A stretch of DNA of 64,000 nucleotides from Fasciolopsis buskii (Eukaryota > Platyhelminthes > Trematoda > Plagiorchiida > Fasciolidae): positions 71,568-135,567 of the forward strand of contig LUCM01007285.1 of assembly GCA_008360955.1 (NCBI GenBank). Reading direction: 5' to 3'. Positions within the stretch are counted from its first letter, which is position 1. Each line of letters begins with the position of its first letter. A program made the translations under genes and the position numbers. A model generated the notes under the pieces. That model was not told where the DNA came from. It saw only the letters and a list, made by a program, of their open reading frames with translations, and did not search any database. Below, piece after piece: positions 25,942 through 40,100 of the stretch.

Positions 25942-26197
25942 GAAGACCCAAACCAGCGAACTGTCTCGTGTGAATCCAGTTAGACTCCCAGATTGTGTCC
26001 AACGCGATACTCCCTACTGACGGTTGCAGGCAATAGATGACATGAGCGAATGCCACAGTTAGTGGAGTTCTCGCATTCGAAATCCTTACTCTTCTATATG
26101 GCTCATCAACCTGTTATTTTGGAATTTATTTTTCACTATTTCTCATTCTTGTTTTCACTTTTGGGTGGACGGTGTTGTAAGCTAGCAATCAACTTCA
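25942..26197 (+). repeat. Left arm of a 256-bp near-perfect inverted repeat
   Basis: Every base pairs with the complement at position 53399 minus its own coordinate, giving the right arm 27202-27457. Only two mismatches are seen (25950 and 26054) and there is no indel. Similarity stops sharply at both ends. The arm encodes no product I recognise. It could be a terminal inverted repeat of a DNA transposon, or one half of an inverted duplication. Confidence 0.9.
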
Positions 26198-27201
26198 AGC
26201 TTCAAGGTTAATGCTTGCGAAACGAAACTGAAATCATCAGCCACTATCTTTCTAATTGATAATTTCACAGACGTATCCCTTTGATATGGTCAAATACCGT
26301 TCAAATTACCAGCAATCACAAATAATCCTGTTTATGGTGGAAATTTTGTGGCTTTTTCAAAATTTAAGACAAAACACTGACTCTTTTTGAAGGATCTCCC
26401 GGTCATGCACCGAGAACAGCATATGAACTACTCAAACCAAGAGCTTCGGTGCAACTGTGGCCAAGCTTGCCTATTACCTTTTGTCTTCGGATAACAGATA
26501 CAGAGCTCCAGTCTTGTGGCGCACACTTGTGAGCCCTAGTCTGAAAAACAAGGCTGATGAACACCTTTAAGCGACGTTTTTTCATCCAGAAAAAGGCTTG
26601 AAAAGTGATCATCTGAACCAAGGGTATTACGGCCGCACAGGAAGGGCGGTATATAGTTTCTCTTTTTGCATGGGAAAGTGTGGACTACTAACATAACGTC
26701 AAACGGTTTAAATGTTTAACTCCATGAAGTATTCAGAGCTAACAAACTGCTTAATGATTTCTTGAAGTCCTATTCTCGGCCTACCGTAAGACTTAAAATC
26801 TATCGCGTCTATCGCAAGTTTTGTACGCCGCCTAGTTTTCCATAACCTTCTAGATAGCCATGGAATGAATAAGTTTCTATGCACCCCTCGTGTCAGCAGC
26901 TTATTTCACTCTGTCCTTGCTAGTGAACCATCAGATTCAGCTGCCTTACGTAGAGCATTTTGTTAGCCTTACTGATATTTTTATGACTGCTGTGGTTGAA
27001 TCTTTTATAGAAGATAAACTGGGAGCTGCCTGTTAATTCTAAAATGCAGCATGAAAGAGCAGTGAGCGTCAGTATGGCCTAAAACCACACCACATATTAT
27101 GACAATTGCCATGTCTAGAGGATAATTTATAACTTGGTATTTGTGATGGCTTTGTATCGAACTTCAGTTTGTGCAACAATGAACGCTACACAAATGTGTT
27201 C
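26198..27201. other. Spacer of 1004 bp between the inverted arms
   Basis: The longest open frame is 72 codons (26403-26621, minus), and no transposase motif, RT motif or RNA gene is visible. If the arms are terminal repeats, this interior would make the element non-autonomous. Confidence 0.5.
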
Positions 27202-27457
27202 TGAAGTTGATTGCTAGCTTACAACACCGTCCACCCAAAAGTGAAAACAAGAATGAGAAATAGTGAAAAATAAATTCCAAAATAACAGGTTGATGAGCCA
27301 TATAGAAGAGTAAGGATTTCGAATGCGAGAACTCCACTAACTGTAGCATTCGCTCATGTCATCTATTGCCTGCAACCGTCAGTAGGGAGTATCGCGTTGG
27401 ACACAATCTGGGAGTCTAACTGGATTCACACGAGACAGTTCGCTGGTTAGGGTCTTC
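27202..27457 (-). repeat. Right arm of a 256-bp near-perfect inverted repeat
   Basis: Reverse complement of 25942-26197 at 254 of 256 positions. The flanks immediately outside the two arms (ending at 25941 and beginning at 27458) do not form a target site duplication that I can see. This argues against a simple recent transposon insertion with these exact ends. Confidence 0.9.
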
Positions 27458-30400
27458 GTAATTTTTTGACACCCCATATACGGGTCACGTCTATATCACT
27501 GAGCGTTTCGTGGAACCATTTGCCAACTAACACCCGCTTCAAACAACAGCACTGTGCAAAGAATTGATTCTGTAGGGATGAGCAAAACAAATCTCGACTG
27601 CTTTCTGCTATTCACAATAATTGGCTTCCTTAAAGATTGAGCCCTGGGAATCAGCAACTCGCGCCCTGAACCAGAGTTACTGATGAAATTTTGTCATCTT
27701 TTGCAGATTTTCTACCGTTAATGGCCTTGTTTCTGAGCCGCGTAACGGGACCAACTCTACTGCTAGTGTGTAAACTCCCTCTTCGATAAATAATCCAATC
27801 CAGCGCCGACGTCATAGATACCTCAGGCTCATGAATGCTCGAAGGTAATTCATCGGATATACGACTGGTTGAAGTGAAACGTTGAGAGTGGGTAGCACTA
27901 AACAGTACCAACTGTCTTGGTGGTTTCAAACGAAAGATGATCGTACATACAAACTCGGATTCATTTATTCACACACAAAGAATGGAAAGTTGAAATGAAT
28001 GCTTTCGGCACAACTAATATTAGGAGATAGAGTCAGGGAACTGCACGCTTGGCTGAGTAGCAAACATACTGTAGACCAAGAAAGGCAGAAGTCTTGGGCC
28101 TGCAGAAGTCACGTCTGCGAATTAATATTTGTCGCAGAGTGCATACTCGGTCCAATATAATCCCGAGGAGGCTAGAAACCGGTTTGATTCTCAAGAGTAT
28201 GCCACTTGCGAATCTTGATATTGACCGGGGATTTATGTCGACAAACATTTTGAAAGCTTTCTTATCAGGATAATGCTCTTTGGTGTCCCACCTGCAGAAC
28301 TGCTGTTTTTCTCAAACATCGAGCATTCACACGAGTCCTTAAGATTCGTTCTGGTTCTTCAGACTGTTCCCAGGACGTTTCGCATCTCCGACGTTAACAA
28401 TTTGGCATTTCCCTTGAAAAAGAAAACTCATGAATTACCTTGGAAATACACCTTTGTGAAGACGCTTCCTCAGATGTCAGCAATTTTCAGTGGTGCCCTG
28501 GTATCTAACTGCACTGCTCCACTTGAAGATATGAATTGAATGTCTACTGGGGCAGCGGGACAAGTAAAATGCCCTCTTAAGCTTCTGTCAAACACTCCAG
28601 TCGACTCCGGTAGCTTTGAATCCGTGACCGTTCGGACTCTTTGATCACCTCGTTTACACTTGGGTTCTTGAACCAGTATTGCTAATCAGTCGGTTAAGAT
28701 TGCCGGTAATGCTAGCAGTTGGAGACGTTCCCAATTCCCTACATTTTCTTACCCACCACATTCCCCTGGTAAGCTGACGTCCCAGTTATCTTTGAGAATC
28801 AGCATAGCAGTGTAAGTCGAGGGTATCTACCGTTTGTCAAATTCGCATGGCTTGAAGTCTTTTTTAGTTGTTGCTTACTATGTGGTTTCTCCCATTTATT
28901 CTCAATGTCCATTCATCAAAACTTTGAGTGGAAATAAAGTCAGTGGCTGTCTTCTGGAAGCAGGAGAGTGCATGACGGGGGTTTTTGGGTTGGTGCAATC
29001 ACACTGGTAGGAAGCATAGGTGAATTCCAAACAAATTCTGATCTGGATCCCTAGGTGGGGGCCAGAATAGTCGATAGTCCTCTTTTGATCCAGGCCGCCG
29101 TTGATCAGTGTTATTATAGTCAGTGTTAACTCAAAGTTTTGAAAGAATGGGATAGATCCAAGTGAGGCGATAGTGCCTTAGACTACAAAATTTTGTCAGG
29201 TAGAGAATGTCAGCCTCCCATGGTATTCACGTGGAATAATCTACAATCAACTGAAATAGAGACTGGAGGTTTGTCTCAGTTCTCCTGAGCATTTTTGTGA
29301 AATATTGCAATCTGATGTCCCCTGGCTCGTCACCTTGCTCGATCCACTGGAAACTCACGTAGTTTTGTGCATTTCAAATTTCGGGATCGTCGTTGAGGCT
29401 CACGTCTCGAATGGTGGACGCTCATATATCATGCACTATCTGAGAAATTCGTGCTTCGCGTACTTAACACAGAGCTCCGTCGGGTAGCTTAATCAAGGCC
29501 TTGCAACCCTTGTTCTCGGTCTACCTGTAGCAGCAAACTTTCGGTTTAATGGAGGACTTTCCAGGGGCTCAGTGAGCGTGGAAACGTAGTACTAATGTTG
29601 TAACATACTAACCTGGCCTAAGATACTTAACTGAACGATGAGGTTGGTAGCATATTGATGTGGTCAGTTTATAACTAGGGATTAATAATCATGAGGTTAA
29701 AACTTCGTTGGACGTTTCTATCTCGCAAAGTCGTTTCGAAAACGTTTAAGAACATGGAGGATTAGATTACCGTCATATGTGTTAACCACTTTCACTGCTT
29801 CAATTTCCAAGCATTCCGCAACGACGATCTTAGTGTTCACATTTCTTTTCGCTACCTCTAAATATATAAAAATATATATACGCAAGAAATTTCTCAGAAA
29901 CTCTGGAGGCAACTGGCGAAATTGTTCTGTAACTGCACAGAAACTAAAACATATGAATTACGGGCTCAGGAGAAACAAAGTCAACAAATGTCATCGCAGC
30001 CGAAAACATTTAAAGACCCACGGAATCTCTCGGAGTCACAACAACAAGCAATTCTTTATTTCCATAGTCACTTGTTTATCTTGCGTCTAGACCTTTTTGA
30101 ATGCACACAATAAAAAAGAACAGTCTTTTTGTTCGTATCACCAACTTTGAGTTCCTGCTTTAAGAATCGTTTATCATGTGTCCGGGTTATTTCAAAGTAG
30201 AACCGTTATACATTTTCACATGTATACTTCTGAACAGTGATGCATCACGGTTTAGGGGACATTTGATGGCCGATGGCAACTTGCTACCTTTCGGCTCGTT
30301 GGCAAATCTGATCTAAAGAGATCTTATGTGGTTCCATTAAACTCCAAGTTTAAGAATTATGGTTTCTCACCCATTCTCCCCTGTCGTGGGCCCGGGCGGC

Positions 30401-33400
30401 TTGAAACAGGCGCCTTCCACTACATCTATTCAGCAGCCGTGTCATAAACGGACTAGAAATGATTAAATTTCATCAGCCGCATAAGTACTTCTAATATGAG
30501 CAACAACTATCTGCATGTACGAATGAATAAATTGTTTTCATCTGTTGCAACGTTATCACTTAGTTAATACAGTTAAATATAGGGTATAACAGTGAATATT
30601 GTGAACTGCTGTCTCAATAAACTAAACCAAAAGTAGTCGATGAAACACAACTGGAAGGTAATTCCGTTTCTTTTTGTGGATGTAGTTTACTGATTAGTTC
30701 ACTGCATGAAGTGGTAAAATGATTGTAATGGAGAACCAGAACAATGGACGTGTTTTTGAGTTCCTTAGTCAGATGATTCATCCGAAATCGAGCGGGAAGT
30801 AGCCAAAAACTACTTCGTCTCTGACGGCTGTGGTTTTCGAACTGCATTTCAAAGCAAATGATTCATCGAGTGGTAGGTGACAATAAAGTCTATTCGGAAG
30901 TTTATCTACACTGTAGACTGTTGAAATGAGGTAGGTACAACTGCGTTAATCTATTAAGTGTATTAGCACTAGGAAGAATGAAAAGCATGGGCTTTCAAGC
31001 TATTTTATTCGCCCAATTGCACGCTTCCCTTAGCATCCAGAACGATGATAATTCTGAACGACAGTTTGCTTGCCATGGCGCCTTCAGAACAATTGAATCC
31101 TACATTTCCCTAAACCCTAAAGTATATGTCCTTGGAAAGGCAAGTCATATGTGGACCAAATGTGCTATTGCAACTCATGTGGACAGATTTCATGGATGAT
31201 GTGCTTGTGCGATTGTCAGGGGACTAAGACGGGCTGGCTGAGCTTCAAAATGAGCTGGATACTTGCCCTTTTTATTTATTGGGCATTTGAAGCTGTGGTT
31301 CATTATTAACGCCACCGGCTATGCTGTTTCCAACGGAAGCATTCACTCAGAACGTGATTTAGTTCATCATCTTTCTTCGATTCTATCTTCACAACCTAAT
31401 ATGTGGTACTCTACACATATATGGCAGGGTGTTCTGGGGAAAGCGTAAAATTTGTTTAACTGTTTTTTACACCCCACCGCCCGACACCAGGTAATATGCT
31501 TGACATAAAGTTTGATCGTTGTTATGTCCAACAAATCCTTTGTCAAACCTGCATCCCTATCCTAGCCTCGATCTGAGAGTAGTTTGAGAAGATTGAAATT
31601 TCCGGTAGTGATATTTGGTTTCAAAATCAGTGTTTAAACGCACGCATATTAACGTTGGTATGTTTGAAAAGCTTCAGGGTTTCTGCTGTCTTCAATCACG
31701 ATTCCCTTAGAGGAGACAAACCAAACTTCATGTGCCTCCATGTCTAAGATTGATCCGAACATAAATGCAAATATTAGGCAATGTAATGTCGAAATGACTT
31801 AGTAGGTACGCTCGAGTCGAAGTCTACCGTCGTGTTATTGTAACAGCTAATAAAAAAACGTTCAAGATTTTTTCCTGAAACTTTGACAGCCAAGATGATT
31901 GGGATTTCTGCTTTTCGTTTTCGTAAACTATTTGGGAACTCTCAACCATGGTTTGGTTACAAAATGCTTGCTTCAAGGTGTGTTACTTTAAATGATCTAA
32001 AAGTTCCTTAGGTAAATTACTAGGAGTAATTGGCTCGTTCTTCTAAGATATGGTTAGTGAACTGAACTGATCATAGGCAGAAGCAGCAATAGATTGTCAG
32101 GGACTTTCGTGGACGACCCAATTCCATTCTTCCAATCTAATCTTCAGTGCTGGGCATTATATAACTGGTGGCAAGATAAGTAAAAGTTAAGGATTTAGTT
32201 AGCGCAATCTGGCTATATATGGTAAATTTTAGATTATCTTGTTTGTACTGTACCCGCATTTGTTTAGCCAGATTCCCATAAGTAGCAGCAGTGGGGAATC
32301 AGAGCAGCAGTCAAAACCAAATTAACCCAGAGTTTCCGGTGGAGTAAAAACCAGTGTTTGGTTATTAGTTGTTTGGGATATTAAAACCAAACCAAAAAAC
32401 AAAGTCGAAGACCACGAAAAAAAGTGAAAGGGTTTTCGTGTAACATAAGCGACAGTCAAATGAGTGCTAGCTATAAAATGCATCTATGAGCCACTAACTT
32501 AATGAAATACTTCTATACTTCCAAGCTAATTAACCTACGCAGATCAGATCTAAATCCGTTACCATTCTATTTACTGGGTGAAATTTTCCTTCTGCACATT
32601 CACAACAGAAATGCAATACAGCACCTGATGCGGACGTCGCGTGGGCAAATTAAAAGCTCGTAGGTAAAACCACGCTTACATCGGTCTCGTCGCTCATTTA
32701 TGTGGAACAAAGGTGAGTTCTTTGTGATTCTTAATCACAAACTTTGAAAAAACAGCAACCGCTGATTGACTGCTAAATGCAAACATTCAGGAATTTGTTC
32801 AGAATTCGACAAGACCGAGCACGTCCGATACTAAAACGTGCAACAGTGTATGAAACTACATAAAAGGCCAAAACTTGGTTGGTTTTCTAATGCTTCGTTG
32901 TTTGGTATGAAACAATGAACTACAACAATATTTACAGCGCCATCACATGTTGTTAAGGTACTGTGAAAATTACTCGCAAACCGACTGTGAATGAAATAGT
33001 GTGATGATTTCAGAAGGCAAAAGAAAACTGAACGAAGATTTTGACATTAAACCGAGGATAGCAGAGCTAGTAAAACATTTCCCAACTCACGTGGGCTCGG
33101 CATAACCCTTATGGCAACGGTGGGAAGCAGTGATTAAAACAAATCGATAACTTTTCAGTGCACTGGTAAACAGAACTTTGCTGATCTGAAAAGAGAACAA
33201 AGGAAATATCGGTGAAGTAAATAAACCATCAGAAAAATGCTATTAAAAATCTGCGTCTTATCTTCGGTTATGATCTATTCGAAAACACTATGTTTGTTAT
33301 ACTAGCACCTTAGCTACAAAGTAAAAAAGCCTTACCCATTCAATCCGTGTGAATCTCTCATACCTTACCAATGCTTACCATAAACGTGAAAGTAAATGTA

Positions 33401-36400
33401 CTATTCAAACTTACCCTTGTAGGTGTAACACGTTTCAACGAAGACCACACTTATTATACGCGTTCAATTTCAAGCAGTGGGCATCAATAGAGACTGAAAT
33501 ACACCTACCAATAATGATTCTACATTAACACTGTATCTTGATTTCAGCTGCGTTTCATATGGATCTACATAACTTAGGAGTGGAGACCTTTAGCTTTGCC
33601 ATATCTGGCATTTATTTTCGGTTAGCCCCTGCGGTCATCAGCGGACCATAAAGTCCGTTTGGCCCTGAATGAAACAGGAACAAACTGGAGATCAAAAACA
33701 GTGTTACCACCAAAAATTCATGCTCGCATACAATAGGTTTATCCGTAAAATAAATAAGTGTTATTCTCGTCAGAGTGAGAACTGTTTTTTAGAACACATA
33801 AAAGAGCTCATCTCTTGTGCTTACTGAATTAGCCGAAACAAAGCGTGCCACTTTGACCATTCCAATAAAGTATTATTGTTTATCACTGGGTCACTTAAAA
33901 AAGCCTCTGTGCAAATGCTAACCAAAAAGTAACTCGAGTTTCCGCAAAACAAATTTGCTTTGTGAAATTCGATGCTTTACCATACATTTTGTCATTAGTA
34001 ACGTCGAACAATGATTTGCGGTAAACTAATCATTATGCCTGAGTCGAAAACCATTACAGACTTGCCAGTTAATCAGTGTCAACATTAACATCGCTGATCT
34101 TATCAGTTAATTGGTAAATATGCGGTACTTTATGTGCACCTAAAAGGTTTCCAAAAAGTGAAGTGCCATGAAATTGCCGTTTCATGACATTACGCAGTGT
34201 GTCAAAACTAATACTTCTGTACGCACACACGTATGCAGAGCTTCGGTTGCAAATTTCCGTTGAGTCTTCTGGATTGCAAGTTAAGAGGGAAATTCCCCAA
34301 TAAAACGTGCGAATACCTATCTACGTGCAAACGACATCTTTGGGCATGAGGATATAACCCGCGAATCGATGCAGTTCTGAAGAAACTCGTACCGGCCGGA
34401 CATTGCTAAGAAACCTTATAAGGTCATACAAGAGACCTTAATTTTGGATAGAATATTGAACCCACTGAAAGCCTAATCACTAAACCATACCCCACATTAA
34501 GCCAACCAGTTTTACCCAAATGAAGGTCAGCAAACGAGAACACTCTGACTTTGGACTTCGAACAGCATTTGAATATGAAATGGCGCTTATCGCGATCTAC
34601 AGTTCAACGGAATCTGTGCAAATTTTGCCATCGCCTCTCATTTCACTGCCTACTGTACAAACTTTTTCTTGGATTGGTTCATAGCTTGCAACAGGTAACA
34701 ACAATTTAATTCTCCACCGCCTTAGTTAATGATCTCATCAAGTAACTTAATGTCAAAATTCTCAGTGTTTAACTGTACTTCGTGAGTTTTTTACAGGCTT
34801 TTACATCACGTGAACACTGAAGCGAACCCTTCTTTCAGTAGGGACCATAATTTTCCACTTGAAGACCTAATTACAATAGAACACCGCAATAATAAAATAC
34901 ACAATATAGCTAAACGATTTGTTTTACTGAAGGCAATGTCTGGGACATCCCTGAAACTTTTGCTTCATACTAATGTCATCATCTTTGGTTTATATGGAAC
35001 GAAACATCTGTTGAACTCCTGGGATTCACCTGGACATGTAAGATTCGACAAAATTGGTTTTATTTCCACTAAGATCGTATGTCAAGCTAATTCAATGCAT
35101 TCTGTATCGAAATAATGTTCGTGAACATCATTCCAAATTGTGTGATTCATTATTTCATTGCTAAAAGACAACGACAACCAATAAGTAAAACGCTGGTATA
35201 TTACGTATTTATCTTACCAGTTTTAAGATTTTGTTGCAGAAATGCACAACACAGAATCTATTTTCAGACTTATTTTGCTGATAATTTGTTTGTGTAACTG
35301 TAGTGATAAGACCATGTACACTATACGAGAGAGAGGAACCCGCAGCCACGACCAAGAAGCTTGAACTGCTACAGAGTCACATATAGTTCCAACAGGCCAG
35401 ATATGGTTACTAGCTGGTGAATGGCCATCTACCACTAAGATATTGTAGGTTCGGAAGTAGCCGCTTTAGCAAATGTACGTGAAAATGTTTGCGAATGATA
35501 GCGACCGTACATACTTAGATAGGACTGTGGAGACTAGCAGCACAAGATACACCACGATTACCAAATGCATCTTAAGAACGTTTTCTATGATTTTTCCTCA
35601 TTCATTTTTATACGAGCATGAACGATGTTCCATTGTCATTTTGGGCAATTCCAATGGCGCCCGGCCATCACACTCTGCTGTATTTCCTTATCTGAAAGGA
35701 CAAATTAATAAAACAACCCCAGTCTATTAAAATCCTGATTCATCGTGGAGGTCGAAGTGTAATAGACATGCCAGTGAAGTCAAATCACTCACTCAAAGCA
35801 TACGTCACACTTTTAATGGCTAGATACGGCAGGCAACTTCTGCTTAGAAAAGTCAAAACTGTGTTTATTTAGCTTATTATAGCTCTTTTTCAGGGCCTGA
35901 TTCAGCTTGTGCTTCATTCAAACATATTTCCGTATTCCTCCACTCAATAAGCAATTGGTGAAAGTAAAACGACTCCTTTTATCCGAAGCCTAGTGTTCCG
36001 CAAGCTGTCAAAACCATATCCATACATACGACAGCAAAGACTAGCGATGCTCGCCTTGGGAGCCTCCCTCCCCAATACACAAACAAGGTAATCCATTATT
36101 GACCTGAATAGTATCTTGGCCCCAAAACTCATCACGAACATCTTAGTGACAAATCCTAACTGTGTGACTAATATAGCTTACCTCTAACCATCCAAAAATA
36201 GCCAATTATCATAAGCATCTATCCGATTCACGTTAGGTTTCAGCAACTGTTTTAAAATCTTTTTTTATCGCTGTCGCTAAACCTGGCGCCTTCAGTCATC
36301 TCGACTCTAGTTCAGTCTCAAACCGCCTAATCAGGCGAGAAAGGTCAAACGACTTGTGGCCATCCAGCACGACAATCCTTCTTTATTTGTCATGATCAAA

Positions 36401-36840
36401 TGGTATTATAGGTTCATGCCGATTGGTTTGCATCTAACGGGTTCATACCCTATTCGTTAGTCCGCACAGCTAACACCGCTCCTGTCAACCAATTTCAATC
36501 AATCCGGGGTATACAGGGCCTAGCTGACTCCGCACTTGTACTCGGGCTTGCTGCCGATAGAATTCCAAGCCCGCATGTTGTTCACCTGATCTCAAAGTAG
36601 TTTGGCCGCCAGTCTTTTTCTTTTGAATGTAGCCGGGCTTCACCACTGTATGACCTCTCGGACCGCAGCAAAATGATCTTGCACTGTTTGCATCCGTAAG
36701 CAGTCTCCCCTTACAGCAACTTTCACGCAAGGATTACCTGTACAATGTGATTATCACATGTTGAACTATTTCACGAAGAAATCTAATCTTCTACTGCTAA
36801 TAATTACCAAGTAATCAAGGTCCTTGGGTCATTTCCAAAG
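27458..36840. other. Unassigned intergenic or intronic DNA
   Basis: About 9.4 kb of AT-rich sequence with open frames up to about 100 codons and no recognised motif. A GC-richer patch at 36290-36740 ends with 'TATCACATGTTGAACTATTTC' (36750-36770). That run resembles the 3' end of SINE family 1 ('TATCACACGGTGAATTACTTC'), so a further decayed copy may sit just before the clear one. Confidence 0.4.
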
Positions 36841-37160
36841 CTTTCGTTGTACTTAAGCTACCAGGAAAGAAGTGATCTATCAGTAGGGGGTCCGTTGCTG
36901 TACCCTAGCGGACGCTGGACGTGCAAATCAGTGACAAATAAATGGGACATGGTGTAGTGAAGTTCGACAAAACATTGGCAGCCTCCCCGGCAGCGTGATA
37001 GCTAGGGCGTTCGACTCAAATTCTTACATCCCGGGTTAGCGTCCCAGGTAGGATACGGTGAGTATACACTCCTGGTGATCCCCAGCAAAGATCGGCTGTA
37101 TAGTGATTCCATGGTTCCTCAGTGGTGAGTTAAGAGTTGATATCACACGGTGAATTACTT
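36841..37160 (+). mobile_element. SINE family 1, copy 4 (tRNA-derived)
   Basis: This is the best preserved head of the family: a box A-like 'TAGCTAGGGCG' at 36999-37009 and a box B-like 'GGTTAGCGTCC' at 37034-37044, spaced as in a tRNA. The leader 'AAGCTACCAGGAAAG' and the 3' block 'TATCACACGGTGAA' align with the copy at 8703-9010 on the same strand. No target site duplication or poly(A) tail was found. The box spacing supports a Pol III origin, and family membership is inferred from the aligned blocks. Confidence 0.7.
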
Positions 37161-40100
37161 CAGAAAATCCATTAAGGAATTCTTTCCGCTATTTTGTAAA
37201 AAGTGAATTATAATTTGACAAAAGTCAAATTAACTTGTTCCAGTTAGAACATTTTTAAGTATTTTGAAATCATTTAAACTCTTTATTCGGAACTAACATT
37301 TTTGCTATCAAACGGTATATTTCGACTGGTGAACTAGGCAGTAAGAATAACCAGTTAGTAGATTACGAAATTGCTGTTTATCCCGATTTGGGATCAGAAG
37401 CAAAGGTTTTCCGTCAAGATATGGGAATACGATTTCAATCTTGACGGAGCCATCATCTCCAAGATAAAGAGAATTACCTGAGATCGGCAGAGCATAATGA
37501 AACGTTCTTTTGTTAAATTTAAGGGTGGAAGTTGATTAGCCAAAGGTTTAGATAGCTCAGGAACCATGGGGTCATTGTTTAGACACAGGCGGAGAACTGT
37601 GCAGAATACTATTGTCAGTTGCTTTTGAATTTCAGGCCACTACGGAAAAAGCGATCAATGCGCCTGTGTCATTGTGTATTGAATTGTTTCTGCTTGTGTC
37701 GGTGTTCGTAAGACCATATTTCTTGCACTGATAATCCCAATGTCGCTAGCAAATCACGTGATCTCTGTTCCATACTTCAGGTATAATGTATAGTTCACTG
37801 CTTCTGGCACTCTACGGAATCCAAGCGTTCATTCTGTTAAGGGGATATTTTGTCAAAAATACGGAAGAGATCAAAAACATACTTTCATGGATAAATGAAA
37901 CTTTGTATAACTAGATGGTGTCATGCACCACCATCGTTGTTAAAAACTTGATGGTAAACCCACAATAAATTCCAAGAATACTCTTAACCAATGAAATGAA
38001 GTGCATCAGATGTGCAAAAAAGAAACTCCAAACTAGAGTAAATTTCCATCTGTGTTGGCGTAATAACAGAATAATCATATAGATACCACAAATCAATACG
38101 AAATTGTAAACCTGACAGGTTGAAGGAGAGGTGTGAAATCGAACAAGTAGGATTGGATACGGAACAGAATGAAGGCAATAACTAAAACAGACCAAGGCTT
38201 GAAAGATTATTTTTACGGCTATTTTAACTTCGGTGTTTAGATCCGGCTTCTTTTCTTCCGTAATCTAAGCCTCAGTATTTTGATTATATGGACTCCAATG
38301 AGATCAACAGGTTTTTCTGTAGCCATTTACCGAAAACTATCCGTTTCTTGACGGCGACCTAAAGGCAGTTGCCGAGTCAATTTTGTGCCCACTATCGATC
38401 AAGTATTGTAGCACTGCGCTGTGCCTTTTAGAAAAGCAGCCGGACGGTGTCCAGCCATAAGTGTGAAAAAGCGTCTAGGCGTGTCAGATATACTGAACAT
38501 CACAAAGTGATACAGAAGATCGGATTTGGACTGAGAAAGCAAAATACCCTTGGTCTGAGGAAGGACAAAGGCTTCGTTTTAGATACCGCCTTGACGCGCC
38601 GCCGGAAAGAAACTGTCATCTGCTGCTAGTCTTCATTTTAAGGTTTCCCACAGCTTATCAACTTTGAATAGAATCTTTAAGACAGTTTGCGGTCTGATAT
38701 ACGCAACAATAAACCGTCTCGAGAACGGATCTGGACATTCCGTTTCCTCTGAGTATCTCTTATGTGTTGAAACTCCCTGTCCAGCGTTGTAGAAAAAATA
38801 TATTAGTAGCCTTATAGGGTAGATAGCTTGCTAAGTTCCGCTTATAACGAAAGGATAACGATTGTTCGGTAAACATTCGTTAGCAAAAAGCACAGATTAT
38901 TTTCCTTCTGTGAAAATGACCTTGAATTTCAAACACTTACTGCAACCTCTTAGCTCCACGAGCTGTTCGCTATGCCTCAGATCACCCCATGCTGACCATT
39001 TAAATGCGAAGGTTGCAAATATTTGTACCGAATTTATTATTTTTTCACTTCAAGCGGTTGTATGCAGGCAAACCTAATCCTCTTATACTGATTTTATGAA
39101 AGAAGAAGTTACGACCACTAACTTTGCCGTCATTTTATAGCCTTAAATATGACGAAAACTTATCTTACGATTGCCGTAAGTTTCTTTGCCGAATTTGTTT
39201 TCCTCATGCCGCGCCAATTTTTTTAAATTTTCAGCTGGCCTGTTCTCGTGGTTTTACTGAGCTGTTCACAGTCCCATGTCCCTAACTGCCCTCTGTGCAA
39301 TCAACCTGCAGCAACAGTTCAAAGTACGGCTCGAGTAATACACCTTCAATTCATTACACCAAGAATCATTCCATGAAGATCAAAAATCAAGTTCTGTAAC
39401 AAATTAAAACTAAACACTACTTAAGTACATATCTTTGACAATTTACCTCACTTCTTTCCCATCGTCAAAGCAAATAAGTCGGCGCTGCATTATGACGATA
39501 AGTGTCCGACGCATGCAACGCACAAATGCAATCAGATGACAATAACAAGTCGGGAAGTCTCAAGTGCAGTTGGCCAATACCCAAGCTTAATTTTGCCTAT
39601 TTGTTTTCCCCTAACTCAGACCAATCAAAAATACGATTTGATAATTGCGAAGCACTTTCTGTTGTCTTATATTCGTGTGTTTATTGCCTCGAGCCCCTGA
39701 TCAAATAATCGGTAGCATAAAAATCAAGACGGGGATTTCTAAGTTCATATTTTTACTTCCCTCGTAATTTGAGCTTCAAAAAGCCCCGATCGCTTTCGGC
39801 CCTCTTCATAAAATTCTCTTCATTATTTCATGGTATACTAAATAGGCATAAGTTTTAAATTTCCACTACGGTATTCACTTACGCTTGCAGTACGTTTTCC
39901 ACCTTTGTTTTTAGGGTAGACAATGATCCGTTTCACCACAATTTTGGGAAATTGTTTGCAGAGTAAATGGTAAATTTGTTGATTATTTTGGTGGACAACA
40001 ATCGCATGTGCATTTTTTCGATGATCAAGAGTCTATTTTAAACCAGGGGATGGAATCGTGTACAAAACAGAGAACACCTGTGTCTATTAGGTGCCACTAA

